A stretch of 64,000 nt of DNA from Apostichopus japonicus (lineage: Eukaryota > Echinodermata > Holothuroidea > Aspidochirotida > Stichopodidae). Positions 1 through 12,100 of the stretch are shown here, in pieces (the stretch's first letter is position 1; each line of letters begins with the position of its first letter). Where the stretch lies: the NCBI RefSeq assembly GCF_037975245.1, contig NC_092561.1, positions 1,278,501 to 1,342,500 on the forward strand, read 5' to 3'. The notes beneath the pieces are model-generated. The model ran no database searches. It was given only the letters and a program-made list of their open reading frames with translations, and had not been told where the DNA came from. The position numbers and the translations under genes were made by a program.

Positions 1-1458
1 TTTTAGTTTGAACCGTTATTTTTTATTTACTTATTATTTTTTTTTAAGTTATATTGCATCGACTTATTTCTTTATAAGCTGAGGGACAGGGTGGGGTTCA
101 CTCGGGCACCGATACATGGTTGTTCATGATGAAATCTGAACGATTCATTTAGAATAATGTTTACGTTCTTTTCAAAACACCGAGGGTCGTTGCTTATGCA
201 CATTTCATTTAGAATGTATCATTTGAGCTGTGATCGTTTGTTGTTCTTGTTCTTGTTGCTTTCGGTTAAATATCCTTTAAAATGAACAATTATTGTAATT
301 GTTACATATACAGTTATTTCTCTAGGTTAACAAGTCACTGTTTATAGTCACATATGCTTTCCAAGTGGACAGAGACGTAAGTATTACAGGTCACGTGACG
401 TCTGTTAATCAGTTCAGCTGAATCAATCTTGAGACTTGTGAATCAGTCTGCGCTCTCATCAGGGAGCTGTTACTCTAACGTTACAGAAGCAGCTCCCTGC
501 TCCCATTCTAAATCGTTCGGTTCGGTATAGTAGCCCTGGCTCCGACCATTGTGGTCGTATTTGTATCTGTTTTGTATTCGTATTGTATGCACTTTATGCA
601 TGTACGTATCGTTATGTGGGAATCTTCTTCGGTATTGAGACGTCGTTTTTAACCACTTTCGTTTAAGTGCATATGTTTCTCTTTTTAGTATTATTGAGGA
701 CTTCATGACGATGTTTTGTCTGTACCATGGCTGATTGTAGAAGTAGACTACGAAATCTACTCAGCGCTCGTTCTTTACTCGTTTATCTATGTGTTATATT
801 CTCTGCAAGTACTAGCGAGATTCGAGCCTCGTCGTTACTAACACACAACCATCCAAGCCACATTTGTTTATATACCGCCACCAGTCCACAGTAGGGAATA
901 TTTGGGCGCCCCCACCGGAATCTTTAGACTGAGTTTGCGTTACAATATATATCATCCACCCCCACCCCTTCCCCCAACCCCCATAAATTGTGGTTGGAAG
1001 AAGAAAGCCTATAGGGAAAGAATATTCCTGATGATTCCCTTCTTGTAACATATATTTTATTTTCTTGATACTCGCTTCAATCGCCCCTAGAGAGACCATC
1101 AGCCTGGCTCCTCTATTTCCCTGCCCTTTCTCTTCACTGTAGCCAATACCAGTATACCCCCCTCCCCCTGCATTAGAAATAACAAATAACCTCACTCTCA
1201 CACACGCTTCTGTAAACTGATAGAATCCGGAACAGGAAATGCATTGATCGATCGAATCAACGACTGCTTAGTTCTTGGTACATGTATACATGCAGGACGG
1301 ACGTATAAACATACATGTTTCTTCAATTGGGTAATAACTTGTTTAACAGATATGAGAAGAACTAAAACTAAAATTGAGAATTAAGGAAAGAGTGACATTA
1401 TTTCAGTGCTTTCGATCATATTCGGTGATATTTGAATCATAAAGTTATAGCTAAAACA
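1..1458. promoter_or_regulatory. 5' flank of unit 1, candidate promoter region
   Basis: No gene is recognised here. A perfect palindrome gtcacgtgac (390-399, CACGTG E-box) is present in units 1, 3 and 5. It is cacatg in units 2 and 4. A TATA-like string lies at about 867-874 in the conserved context tttatataccgcc. The C-rich stretch at 950-1190 resembles a second stretch at 2900-2990 in intron 1, so part of this flank is repeat-derived. No transcription start can be assigned. Confidence 0.3.
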
Positions 1459-4400
1459 ATGGAGTACATATCATTTAGTTTGTTTCAACGCCGCGCCAAG
1501 CGTGTCTTATTTGTGATGATCATATGTTCCTGTACACTTTGGCTGGCATTCACATCGGTTAGTCGGGGTGAGTATTCTATATCAGTTTAACAAGTGTTTA
1601 AATATTTATGCTGGTATACGTAATGTATTCACTGTCTGTTGTATCACTGAATTGACTTAATATCCTAGTCATATGTACCGTGTACAGGCGGACGTAGCCA
1701 GAGATTTGAAAGAGGGCAGAGAGCAGAATTTTCAAAGGGAGCATTATTACACTTAACGGAGCACCATGATGTACAAAGTGCCCTCACGTTGCAGGAAATA
1801 AACAAAAATAAGTGAATTGTATTTACGTAGCAAACGAACTTTCAGGGCAAAGATTGAGAAGGGTCTTTTAGCTTCCTTCAACCTGAAAGAGGGCTTCAAT
1901 GATATTTCTTGCTTTTAGTTAAATTTTATATTTTGGGGTACTCAAAAGGGGGGGGGGGTGGGCGATCGCTACAATTGCCCCCCCCCCTCTCCCTGGGTAC
2001 GTCCCTGGTTCTAAATATATTATTCTAACGATGTTTCTTGAATTAGAATTATTATCATAATAGTTTTACACATATCAGCAGAACGTTTTGAGTTTTGAGA
2101 GGGTCATTTAATGGAGTCAGCACCACTGTAATTGTCGTTATATTAGGCTACTTCTTTTAAAGTTCATTTATACCAAACAGCATAGAATGTTTATCATAAC
2201 ACATCCAAGTGCGGATATATTTGCGCTAAGTAGTGACATCCCTGGGGTAAAACCTTTTGTCAGCCAAGTTGGCAAATCATAAAGTGACATCCGAAATCAA
2301 TTTGCATGATATTTGCTTCGTTAAAACTTTAAGGGGCCATATTGATGATAACTATCAAATTACATTAGGCCTAAACATGGAGTAAGTCTTTTATTTTCTT
2401 GCCGAGTAAAGCTGGGTTGTTTGTTTTCTTAATACGTAAATAAATGAACGGAATAATTGATAAGAAGTTAATAACAGGCAAAGCAATGATATATGAAAGA
2501 ATATTACAGTGAATGCATCAGATTTGTGAGTACGCACGGCCAATTAGTGAAATAAAGGGAAGTTACCATGTGCAGTAGGCTAGACTATCAACCTGGGAAT
2601 GACATGATATTACATAGCGACAAACGCCAAATATATATAGTAGTCAACAATCAGCAGTGGCGTGAGTTATGGTGGGGAGGGTGGCTCTCCATTTCTTTCA
2701 TGTCACCCCCACCTCCATCGTCGGTCGAAGGAAATAGTTACATTCTATCGGGGACTGGAATCACTCCTTGCACAATAGACATATACTTATATACCTAATT
2801 TATAAACTAAATATGCCACAGACTGCACCAATGCACCCTCCCCCCCCCCCTCATCAAACACACATACATGGAAATCGGCTTCAACGACCCCAGAGTCAGT
2901 CCACCTCCTTTCTTATTTCCCTGTTCTGCCACTGTCTCTTCAGTAACAGCTATAACTCACCCCTATCCCTGCACCCCAACCAACTATATAGCCACTACCG
3001 GCTTTGACATCATCTGCATGTCACGGATTACGTTAATACACGTTAATACACTATTCCGTGTGGTACGGTACGTATTCCATACTAAAGAATAGCAAATGGT
3101 TCTATACTAACCAAGCAAGTATTGTACATAACGCGCGTGAGTTGACCACACTGATCTGTACAGATCAGTGGTTGACCCGTGTCTATTGGACCGTTTGGAC
3201 GATGTGGGTTCGATAACTCCTACAGTTCTATTTACTCCACTTTCATTGCTTCTAAGTATTGTTCGTAGCCGATGTCCTTTCTTCAGCTATTGTCTGTAAT
3301 CCTGCCTAAATACAATGGCTTCTCTGAATAAGCCTAACAGCATAGACAATGCAGGCGACTATGGTAGGCCATACGGGAAATAATTGTTGATTAAATGTCT
3401 GTACGAATTAAAATTCTATTTAATACCAGCATTAAATAAAATTAATACCGGTATTAAATAGTATTATTACTGGCATTAAATAACATTAATACCGCCATTA
3501 AATAGACCATTTTTGTTTAGTTGGCACTGCAACTTTAGTTGCGCTATATGGTATAATATGCAATATTATTGACAAGCTTCCTTACATGTTTCCAGCTCTT
3601 GCGCCAGGCGCTAAACTTGCCCCGTTAGTTCATCCATATTCATTCAGGAGTCTTCCAAACTTTTCATAGCGTAATGCTCTTCGAAGATTAATCTAACGAT
3701 CGACAAGATTACGAGAATTTTACGTCTTTATCCTTAATCGATAATTTTTTTTTTACAAATAGTCATCGTACTAATGTGCAGAGTGGTACTATATTAACCG
3801 ATATTTCTGATCATTATCCTATTTTCTGCTGTTAGAAAAACTCTATTCATAAAACATAATTCTTCTAAGAGTGTTGGTTACTTTAATTATACTAGTGTCA
3901 GGATGAATTCGAGGTGAGCTGCTGCCTAAAGATCGGACAGATGTTATCAATCATCAGAATGCAGATTTTGCCTATTTCAAGTTTTCTGTATATAAAAAGA
4001 TTTACTCAGACGTTCATAAGGTTGCGTACACTAAAAATGCTTAGGATATGAATCATCTGGCTAGAAACAGCAGGTCTCTAACTATGGGCATGTTTGCATA
4101 TCACCTTCTGTATCTAAATTATTTGAACGTTTCACGTACAATAGAATATCTAATTTTATCCATAATCATATATATCCTAAACACATTTAAGTATGGCTTT
4201 CGTAAAGATTATTCTACAGATATGGCAGCAGTTAATCTATAGTCGATAAAATTGCAACAGCATTATACAAAATACTTTCAGAATAGGAATCCTCATTGAT
4301 CTCTCACAAGAGGTATTTGATACCAATGACTACATAATTCGTTGAAATAAACTGCTTATGGTTAACGAGGGGTCGCCTTTGACTGCATGGATTGCTAGTT

Positions 4401-7127
4401 ACTTGAGGAACAGTATGTCCCCAAGTTGGTGTCCCCCAAGGATCTATCATTGGGACACTATATTTCCTTTCTATATATTAATGATGTTCATTTAACATCC
4501 GAAAAAAGGCAAAATTTATTACCTTTGCTGATGATACAACATTTAGTTTTTTCCAAAACAAGCCATTTTTAAAGGTTGTAATTTTTACATGCAGAGGAGG
4601 AATTTAAAAATATTTTCACTTGGCTTAATGCAAACAAGTTATCTTGAAATATATATATTTTTGATAATGAAAAGGTACAATGAAAGTAATATTTCATTAA
4701 TTCTAATTGGGGGGCACGTCAATTATTCCTCATCATGCACAAAATTCCTGGGAAATTTTAATTGACAACAAACTGCATTGTAAAGAGTTACTTCTTACGT
4801 TGAAAACAATAGTCTGTGCAATTGGTATTATTTACAAAACCAAGAACTTTCTCTCTTCATAAAAAATGTGCTCATGATGCGCTGATCATTCTTTAAGTAC
4901 CCCCTCCTACCCCCCCCCCCCCGCCACGTCTTAATAATAGCTTATGACTATGGGGGAACGCCAACAACACTCATTTAAATAATCCGCATCCCATAGTGAA
5001 AAAGAAATAAGAAAAAGGGAACAGAAAGATTATCAGATATATTCACAGTGTTCCATACAATACCAATAGTGCACCTCTGTTTTAGGAGTCTGACATATTT
5101 TCGAGCTTTACAGTTATCAACTTGGGAGTTTTATGTATAAATGTTATCTCAGACTCTTACCAATATGGTCGAATTCGACCGCACTGGCCTAGCTCTTCCA
5201 CTGGTTAATATAATAAATGAATCAGGTACATTTTTATCCATTGTCTTTGAAACTCATCGCAGCAGTTAGCCAATAGTGTAATATTATTTATTTATTTACT
5301 ATTTTCACTATAATTTTGGTCATTCATCCCGCTTTGTGTCTTCTTTGTTTTTCATCAGAAACTCCCTTTACATTTCAAAATTTCCAGTGGGCAAACAGGT
5401 CTTTCACTAGACATAACAAGTTTAATATCGCATCATGGCGCAATAAGGATTTACCACAAATTACAGATAATTCGACAGATCCTTCTAACGCCGAGAAGGT
5501 ACCCTTCAATGACCGGCTCGTTCAAACTGATGCGGCAACTCCGTCTGAGAGATTGGTCGAGGACAACTTACTGAATAATCGCACAAAAACCAACGAGATG
5601 GATTTATCTGAAGTGGTAATCAAATTATCTTTCTATCTATCTAGTTGAATTTAATACCATGTAATATGTTGCAGATCGTAACTCGCTATATGGTTGTAAC
5701 GTCTATCAAGTTAATGGTATTTGAAATTCAAGAAACGTTCACAATAACATTTTAAACAAAGTCAATTGTTAGCTATAGCGCGATTCTCATTGGGTTTATG
5801 CTACCAAGTGTTATATCTAACTAAATCTGTTATAGGCGTAAAAATGTATCGTATAGTGTAGGCTACTGTAATGATATGCAAATACTGATTGCAAATATAT
5901 CCCGTTGTTCTATAACTGGGTGGTAGATGCCACGTACATGCATGTAGGGTAATAATGGGTTAGATTGATTAACCAAAATAACGAACTAATTATAAATTGG
6001 GATGAACACATGTATTTTCTTTATGGAACGCTTAAAATCTGATCTTGATGTTGTTAAAGTACAGTCCAGCAGTTTTAAAATGAATTTTGATGTAAAAATA
6101 TATGTACTGTCACAGTGAAATAACTGGTACAATAATAGGGAATTCATTTATTCTCTCTCTTTGTAGGCAGCCATGATGTATGTAGTAACATCGTGTCAAA
6201 ACTTGTTGATACTTATGGCCTTCATTGCCATTATGTTAAAACAATAAATTCTGACAGATAGAATATTGATTTTTGTTTTAATAATTCTAGTTTGAATGTG
6301 GTGAAACGTGCCAGGAAATAATTCAGCAACACAGACAGCGGATCCTACAAGATTCTTGTCATAAGAAACCTATCAACGGTCCGCCCTCTCTATGGAACAA
6401 AACTACAGGTCACTTAAATCCATCGGAAATTAGAAGACTTGGACATATATATCCTATACACAGTATGGGTGTTTTATTCTGTACTGTACCGAAAGGTGGG
6501 TCCAGTACATGGAAAAAACTCATGTTAGCCGCGATCGGACGCATTGAGACCCCCGAGAGTTACAAGGGAGACATTCACCCATTGTTTCACAAGGTTGTCA
6601 AATCTTTAGGTAAATATAGTGTTAACGAATCCGAAGAAATGCTCAAGACGTACAACAAGTTTGTTATCGTCAGAGACCCAATGCAACGGATGTTATCACT
6701 CTTTCTAGATAAAGTTGTTCATAAGCACAAATTAAAATTTAACGAAAGTCAGTTTGAGGGATTTTTAAAATTTATTCTGAAGAGTCCGAATAGATTTCAA
6801 TCAGTAGGATTCGATGAACATTGGACGCATACTTCGTATTTATGTTTACCTTGTGATATCAATTACAACTTCATTGGACGTTTGGAAACTTCTCAAAGAG
6901 ATACCAAATATATTTTTGATCATTTTCTTCAAAAAGCCAAAGGTAATTACAGTTTGACATTACGACCTACGATACATGAAACCAACAGCACAGCTCCCGA
7001 AAAGAAAAGTCATTATTTTTCACAAGTGGATCGGGAAATCCTCCACGCAATTGTAAAAAAATATGGTATAGATTACGACAATTTTGGATATGATAGAAAC
7101 ATGTATCGTCTTTTCAAAAACATATAG
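1459..7127 (+). CDS. Carbohydrate sulfotransferase (HNK-1/CHST8-14 family), unit 1
   Basis: Coding exons are 1459-1567, 5359-5615 and 6291-7127, with GT-AG borders and intron phases 1 and 0, giving about 400 aa. By family, it transfers sulfate from PAPS to a glycan in the Golgi lumen. Residues 1-15 form a basic cytoplasmic tail and about 16-35 a signal anchor, which indicates type II topology. Exon 2 is a hydrophilic stem with NRS, NST and NRT sequons. Exon 3 carries the 5'-phosphosulfate loop VPKGGSSTWKK, the 3'-phosphate motif VRDPMQRMLSLF, the family block HWTHTSYLCLPCDINYNFIG with RLET after it, and the C-terminal DYDNFGY. The family loop is usually PKxGCSNWKR, so Ser/Thr replace Cys/Asn here. 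The ATG opens the anchor exon and is conserved in all five units. Substrate is unknown. Assignment is by motif recognition. Confidence 0.9.
1685..2007. mobile_element. Small hAT-like inverted-repeat element in intron 1, unit 1
   Basis: The left end caggcggacgtagccag and the reverse complement of the right end, cagggacgtacccag, match at most positions, giving terminal inverted repeats of about 15 bp. The interior has G-run and C-run tracts around gcgatcgct. No 8 bp target duplication is visible, so the element is old or the family call is wrong. It occurs at the same place in all units, so it predates the array. Confidence 0.4.
3141..3178. repeat. 22 bp perfect palindrome between direct repeats, unit 1 only
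   Basis: Bases 3149-3170 are a perfect palindrome with the half-site cactgatctgt. It is flanked by gttgacca (3141-3148) and gttgaccc (3171-3178). The homologous site in units 2-5 has a single gtttac(c/t)c-type sequence and no palindrome. Confidence 0.85.
3420..3508. repeat. 22 bp minisatellite, unit 1 intron 1
   Basis: About four copies of a ~22 bp motif with consensus ttaataccggcattaaata. One copy contains the perfect palindrome ttaataccggtattaa. Homologous tracts lie in units 2 (about 11040-11130), 3 (19650-19740), 4 (27285-27370) and 5 (34915-35020, with an extra partial copy). The copies abut one another without unique spacers, so this is not a CRISPR. Confidence 0.7.
3590..5240 (+). mobile_element. 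Decayed APE-type non-LTR retrotransposon (endonuclease + RT), unit 1 intron 1
   Basis: Conceptual fragments in shifting frames follow the order of an APE-RT LINE protein. First is an endonuclease C-terminus: SLIDNFFF at about 3725 and then ILTDISDHYPIF. Then come RT motifs: KYGFRKDYSTDMAAVNL at 4190-4240, LTAWIASYLRN, GVPQGSIIGTLYF at about 4420-4460, and the catalytic FADDTTFSFF at about 4525. After those come TWLNANKLS and FLGILIDNKLHCK. Frameshifts and stops separate nearly every block, so it is a pseudogene. The pattern suggests a CR1/L2/Jockey-like clade. The clade cannot be fixed by eye. Confidence 0.8.
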
Positions 7128-7211
7128 TGAGGGCGCGTAGTGTAGTGGTTGAATTATTATGATTTATAAAACAATGGATTTATATTAACATTTACAATAT
7201 TAACAACTTTC

Positions 7212-7470
7212 GTACGATCCACCTATTTACTAGAGTTCTTTTCAATTTTTCTTATACATTATCATTTATAAATTCAGAATTGCATTTAATTACAACAACA
7301 AAACTTCTTGCCTTTAAATGGAGACGGGTTTTTTAATTTGGGTTTGCTTCTTGAAATGACAGAAATTGATTTATTTTCAGGTTTTAATACGATCATTTAA
7401 CTTAGTAGAGTTCTTTGGTATTTGTCTCATACATTATTAGTTATAAATATTTTGCCTTAAATTACAAAAG
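7212..7470. repeat. Direct duplication in the 3' flank, unit 1
   Basis: The segment from 7212 (tacgatccacctatttac, then tagagttctt) recurs imperfectly from 7388 (tacgatcatttaactta, then gtagagttctt), with a period of about 176 bp. Both copies run on to cattat...tataaat and aattac. Units 2, 3 and 4 have both copies. Unit 5 has a single copy (about 38716-38795) that combines the start of the first copy with the end of the second. Confidence 0.75.
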
Positions 7471-7494
7471 AAAAAGGTGAGGACTTATACATAA

Positions 7495-7650
7495 AAGTCC
7501 AAAAAGCATAACACACGCATTCCGTATGTGACTAATTACAATCCACTCATCAAATCCTTTATGAGCTCTATTAAACATTCCAATGAACAACGATACAGAC
7601 TGGATTATGAACTATTTGGCTACAATAAAGATGTCAATTCCATGAAATGA
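7495..7650 (+). pseudogene. Relic C-terminus of a second sulfotransferase, unit 1
   Basis: About 370 bp after the functional stop codon, a 51-codon open stretch ends with YRLDYELFGYNKDVNSMK and a stop. This is the terminal family motif (compare KKYGIDYDNFGYDRN in exon 3 of the same unit), yet it is not a copy of that exon. No PAPS-binding motifs are found between the two. It is best read as the fossil end of a diverged sulfotransferase gene or of an ancestral last exon. Its AATAAA (7624-7629) could serve as the poly(A) signal of the upstream gene (inference). Confidence 0.7.
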
Positions 7651-8028
7651 TTCATGTTTTAAAAGTTCTCATTATTTAAGCAACTCGCTAAACAATACTT
7701 TGATCAAGTAACTTTTTTAGTTTGATTCGTTATTTTTTATTTACTTATTATTTTTTTTTTAAGTCATATTGCATCGACTTATTTCTTTACAAGCTGAGGG
7801 ACAGGTTGGGGTGCACTCGGGCACCGATACATGGTTGTTCATGATGAAATTTGAACGATTCATTTAGAATAATGTTTACGTTTTTAAAACACCGAGGGTC
7901 GTTGCTTATGCAAATTTCATTTAGAATGCATCATTTGAGCTGTGATCGTTTGTTGTTCTTTTTTTCTTCTTTGGGTTAAATATCCTTTAAAATGAACAAT
8001 TATTGTAATCGTTACATATACATATTTA

Positions 8029-8057
8029 CTAGAGAAATAGACAAGCTATTTCTCTAG
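8029..8057. repeat. Perfect 12 bp stem hairpin in the 5' flank, unit 2
   Basis: ctagagaaatag at 8029-8040 and its exact reverse complement at 8046-8057 enclose a 5-base loop. Units 1, 3 and 5 have only the right arm's sequence. Confidence 0.85.
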
Positions 8058-9135
8058 GTTAACATGTCACTGTTTTAGTCATATATGCTTTCCACGTGGA
8101 CAGTGACGTTATATTATAGGTCACATGACGTCTGCTCACCAGCTCAGCTGACTCAATCTCATGACTTGTGAATCAGTCTTCGCTCCCATTCTTAATCGTT
8201 CGGTTCGGTATAGAAGCCCTGGTTCCGACCATTGTGGTCGTATTTGTATCTGTTTTGTATTCGTATTTTATGCACTTTATGCATGTGCGTATCGTTATGT
8301 GGGAATCTTCTTCGGTATTGAGGCCTCGTTTGTAACCATTTTCGTTTAAGTGCATATGTTTCTCTTTTTAGTATTATTGAGGACTTCATGACGATGTTTT
8401 GTCTGTACCATGGCTGATTGTAGAAGTAGACTACGAAATCTACTCAGCGATCGTTCCTTACTCGTTTATTATGTGTTATATTCTCTGCAAGTACTAGCGA
8501 GATTCGAGCCTCGTCGTTACTAACACACAACAATCCTAGCCACATTTGTTTATATACCGCCATCAGTCCACAGTAGGGAATATTTGGGCGCCCCTGGAAT
8601 CTTTAGACTGAGTTGGCGTTACAATATATATCATCCACCCCACCCCCTTCCCCCAACCCCCATAAATTGTGATTGGAAGAAGAAAGTCTATAGGGAAAGA
8701 TTTTCCTGATGATTCCCTTCTTGTTGCATATATTTTATTTTCTTGATATTCGCTTCAATCGCCCCTAGAGAGACCATCAGCCTGGCTCCTCAATTCCCCT
8801 GCCCTTTCCCTTCACTGTAGCCAATACCAGTATACCCCCTCCCCCTGCATTAGAAATAACAAATAACCTCACTCTCACACACACTTCTGTAAACTGATCG
8901 AATCCGGAACAGGAAATGCATTGATCGATCGAATCAACGACTGCTTAGTTCTTGGTACATGTATACATGCAGGACGGACGTATATACATACATGTTTCTT
9001 CAATTGGGTAATAACTTGTTTAACAGATATGAGAAGAACTAAAACTAAAATTGAGAATTAAGGAAAGAGTGACATTATTTCAGTGCTTTCGATCATATTC
9101 GGTGATATTTGAATCATAAAGTTATAGCTAAAACA

Positions 9136-12100
9136 ATGGAGTACATATCATTTAGTTCGTTTCAATGCCGCGCCAAGCCTGTCTTATTTGTGATTATCAT
9201 ATGTTCCTGTACACTTTGGCTGGCATTCACATCGGTTAGTCGAGGTGAGTATTCTATATCAGTTTAACAAGTGTTTAAATATTTATGCTGGTATACGTAA
9301 TGTATTCACTGTCTGTTGTATCACTGAATTGACTTAATATCCTAGTCATGTACCGTGTACAGGCGGACGTAGCCAGAGATTTGAAAGAGGGCAGAGAGCA
9401 GAATTTTCAAAGGGAGCATTATTACACTTAACGGAGCACCATGATGTACAAAGTGCCCTCACGTTGCAGGAAATAAACAAATATAAGTGAATTGTATTTA
9501 CGTAGCAAACGAACTTTCAGGGCAAAGATTGAGAAGGGTCTTTTAGCTTCCTTCAACCTGAAAGAGGGCTTCAATGATATTTCTTGCTTTTAGTTAAATT
9601 TTATATTTTGGGGTACTCAAAAGGGGGGGGGTGGGCGATCGCTACAATTGCCCCCCCCCCTCTCCCTGGGTACGTCCCTGGTTCTAAATATATTATTCTA
9701 ACGATGTTTCTTGAATTAGAATTATTATCATAATAGTTTTACACATATCAGCAGAACGTTTTGAGTTTTGAGAGGGTCATTTAATGGAGTCAGCACCACT
9801 GTAATTGTCGTTATATTAGGCTACTTCTTTTAAAGTTCATTTATACCAAACAGCATAGAATGTTTATCATAACACATCCAAGTGCGGATATATTTGCGCT
9901 AAGTAGTGACATCCCTGGGGTAAAACCTTTTGTCAGCCAAGTTGGCAAATCATAAAGTGACATCCGAAATCAATTTGCATGATATTTGCTTCGTTAAAAC
10001 TTTAAGGGGCCATATTGATGATAACTATCAAATTACATTAGGCCTAAACATGGAGTAAGTCTTTTATTTTCTTGCCGAGTAAAGCTGGGTTGTTTGTTTT
10101 CTTAATACGTAAATAAATGAACGGAATAATTGATAAGAAGTTAATAACAGGCAAAGCAATGATATATGAAAGAATATTACAGTGAATGCATCAGATTTGT
10201 GAGTACGCACGGCCAATTAGTGAAATAAAGGGAAGTTACCATGTGCAGTAGGCTAGACTATCAACCTGGGAATGACATGATATTACATAGCGACAAACGC
10301 CAAATATATATAGTAGTCAACAATCAGCAGTGGCGTGAGTTATGGTAGGGAGGGTGGCTCTCCATTTCTTTCATGTCACCCCCACCTCCATCGTCGGTCG
10401 AAGGAAATAGTTACATTCTATCGGGGACTGGAATCACTCCTTGCACAATAGACATATACTTATATACCTAATTTATAAACTAAATATGCCACAGACTGCA
10501 CCAATGCACCCTCCCCCCCCCCCCCTCATCAAACACACATACATGGAAATCGGCTTCAACGACCCCAGAGTCAGTCCACCTCCTTTATTATTTCCCTGTT
10601 CTGCCACTGTCTCTTCAGTAACAGCATTAACTCACCCCTATCCCTGCACCCCAACCAACTATATAGCCACTACCGGCTTTGACATCATCTGCATGTCACG
10701 GATTACGTTAATACACTATTCCGTGTGGTACGGTACGTATTCCATACCAAAGAATAGCAAATGGTTCTATACTAACCAAGCAAGTATAGTACATAACGCG
10801 CGTGAGTTTACCCGTGTCTATTGTTCGACAACTCCCACAGTCCTACTCACTCCACTGTCAGTGCTTTCAAGTATTGTTCGTAGCCGCATAGACAATGACC
10901 ATTCTTCAGCTATTGTCTGTTCTACCTGCCTGAATACAATGGCTTCTCTGAATAAGCCTAACAGCATAGACAATGCAGACGACTATGGTAGGCCATACGG
11001 GAAATAATTGCTGATTAAATGTCTGTAAGAATTAAAGTTCTATTTAACACTAGCTTTAAATAAAATTAATACCGGCATTAAATAGTATTAATACTGGCAT
11101 GAAATAAAATTAATACCGCCATTAAATAGACCATCTTTGTTTAGTTGGCACTGCAACTTTAGTTGCCCTATGGTATAATATGCAATATTATTGACAAGCT
11201 TCCTTACACGTTTCCAGCTCTTGCGCCAGGCGCGAAACTTGCCCCGTTAGTTCATCCATCTTCATTCAGGAGTCTTCCAAACTTTTCATAGCGTAATAGT
11301 CTTCGAAGATTAATCTAACGATCGACAAGATTACGAGAATTTTACGTCTTTATCCTTAATCGATCATTTTTTTTACAAATAGTCATCGTACTAATGTGCA
11401 GAGTGGTACTATATTAACCGATATTTCTGATCATTATCCTATTTTCTGCTGTTAGAAAAACTCTATTCATAAAACATAATTCTTCTAAGAGTGTTGGTTA
11501 CTTTAATTATACTAGTGTCAGGATCACTTCGAGGTGAGCTGCTGTCTAAAGATCGGACAGATGTTATCAATCATCAGAATGCAGATTTTGCCTATTTCAA
11601 GTTTTCTGAGATTTACTCAGACGTTCATAAGGTTGCATACACTAAAAATGCTTAGGATATGAATCATCTGGCTAGAAACAGCAGGTCTCTAACTATGGGC
11701 ATGTTTGCATATCACCTTCTGTATCTAAATTATTTGAACGTTTCACGTACAATAGAATATCTAATTTTATCCATAATCATATATATCCTAAACACATTTA
11801 AGTATGGCTTTCGTAAAGGTTATTCTACAGATATGGCAGCAGTTAATCTATAGTCGATAAAATTGCAACAGCATTATACAAAATACTTTCAGAAATAGGA
11901 ATCCTCATTGATCTCTCACAAGAGGTATTTGATACCAATGACTACATAATTCGTTGAAATAAACTGCTTATGGTTAACGAGGGGTCGCCTTTGACTGCAT
12001 GGATTGCTAGTTACTTGAGGAACAGTATGTCCCCCAAGTTGGTGTCCCCCAAGGATCTATCATTGGGACACTATATTTCCTTTCTATATATTAATGATGT

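Larger units (their letters stand above)
1..7714 (+). repeat. Sulfotransferase tandem array, unit 1
   Basis: The first of five head-to-tail units begins at or near base 1. The unit-start sequence (a T-run followed by agtttga and gttattttttatttactt) recurs at about 7715, 15234, 23944 and 31570. The 5' half of this unit matches unit 5 at a nearly constant offset of about 31,569. Its 3' half, from about 3690, matches unit 3 at an offset of 16,229. Because the window opens at a unit boundary, more units may lie upstream. Confidence 0.93.

Noticed and set aside
470-706. Minus-strand 78-codon frame conserved in all units (also near 8192, 16825, 24421, 32039)
   Set aside because: It is conserved only because the whole unit is duplicated. 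Length and ends vary among units, and there is no recognisable domain or splice context.
812-1201. Minus-strand 129-codon frame, glycine-rich
   Set aside because: It translates a C-rich repeat. The frame is broken in units 2 and 4.
3420-3508. CRISPR-like regular repeat
   Set aside because: Monomers are contiguous without spacers, diverged, and in a eukaryotic intron.
4048-4242. 64-codon frame present in four units, hydrophobic
   Set aside because: It is a piece of the decayed non-LTR RT (KYGFRK...STDMAAVNL), not a gene.
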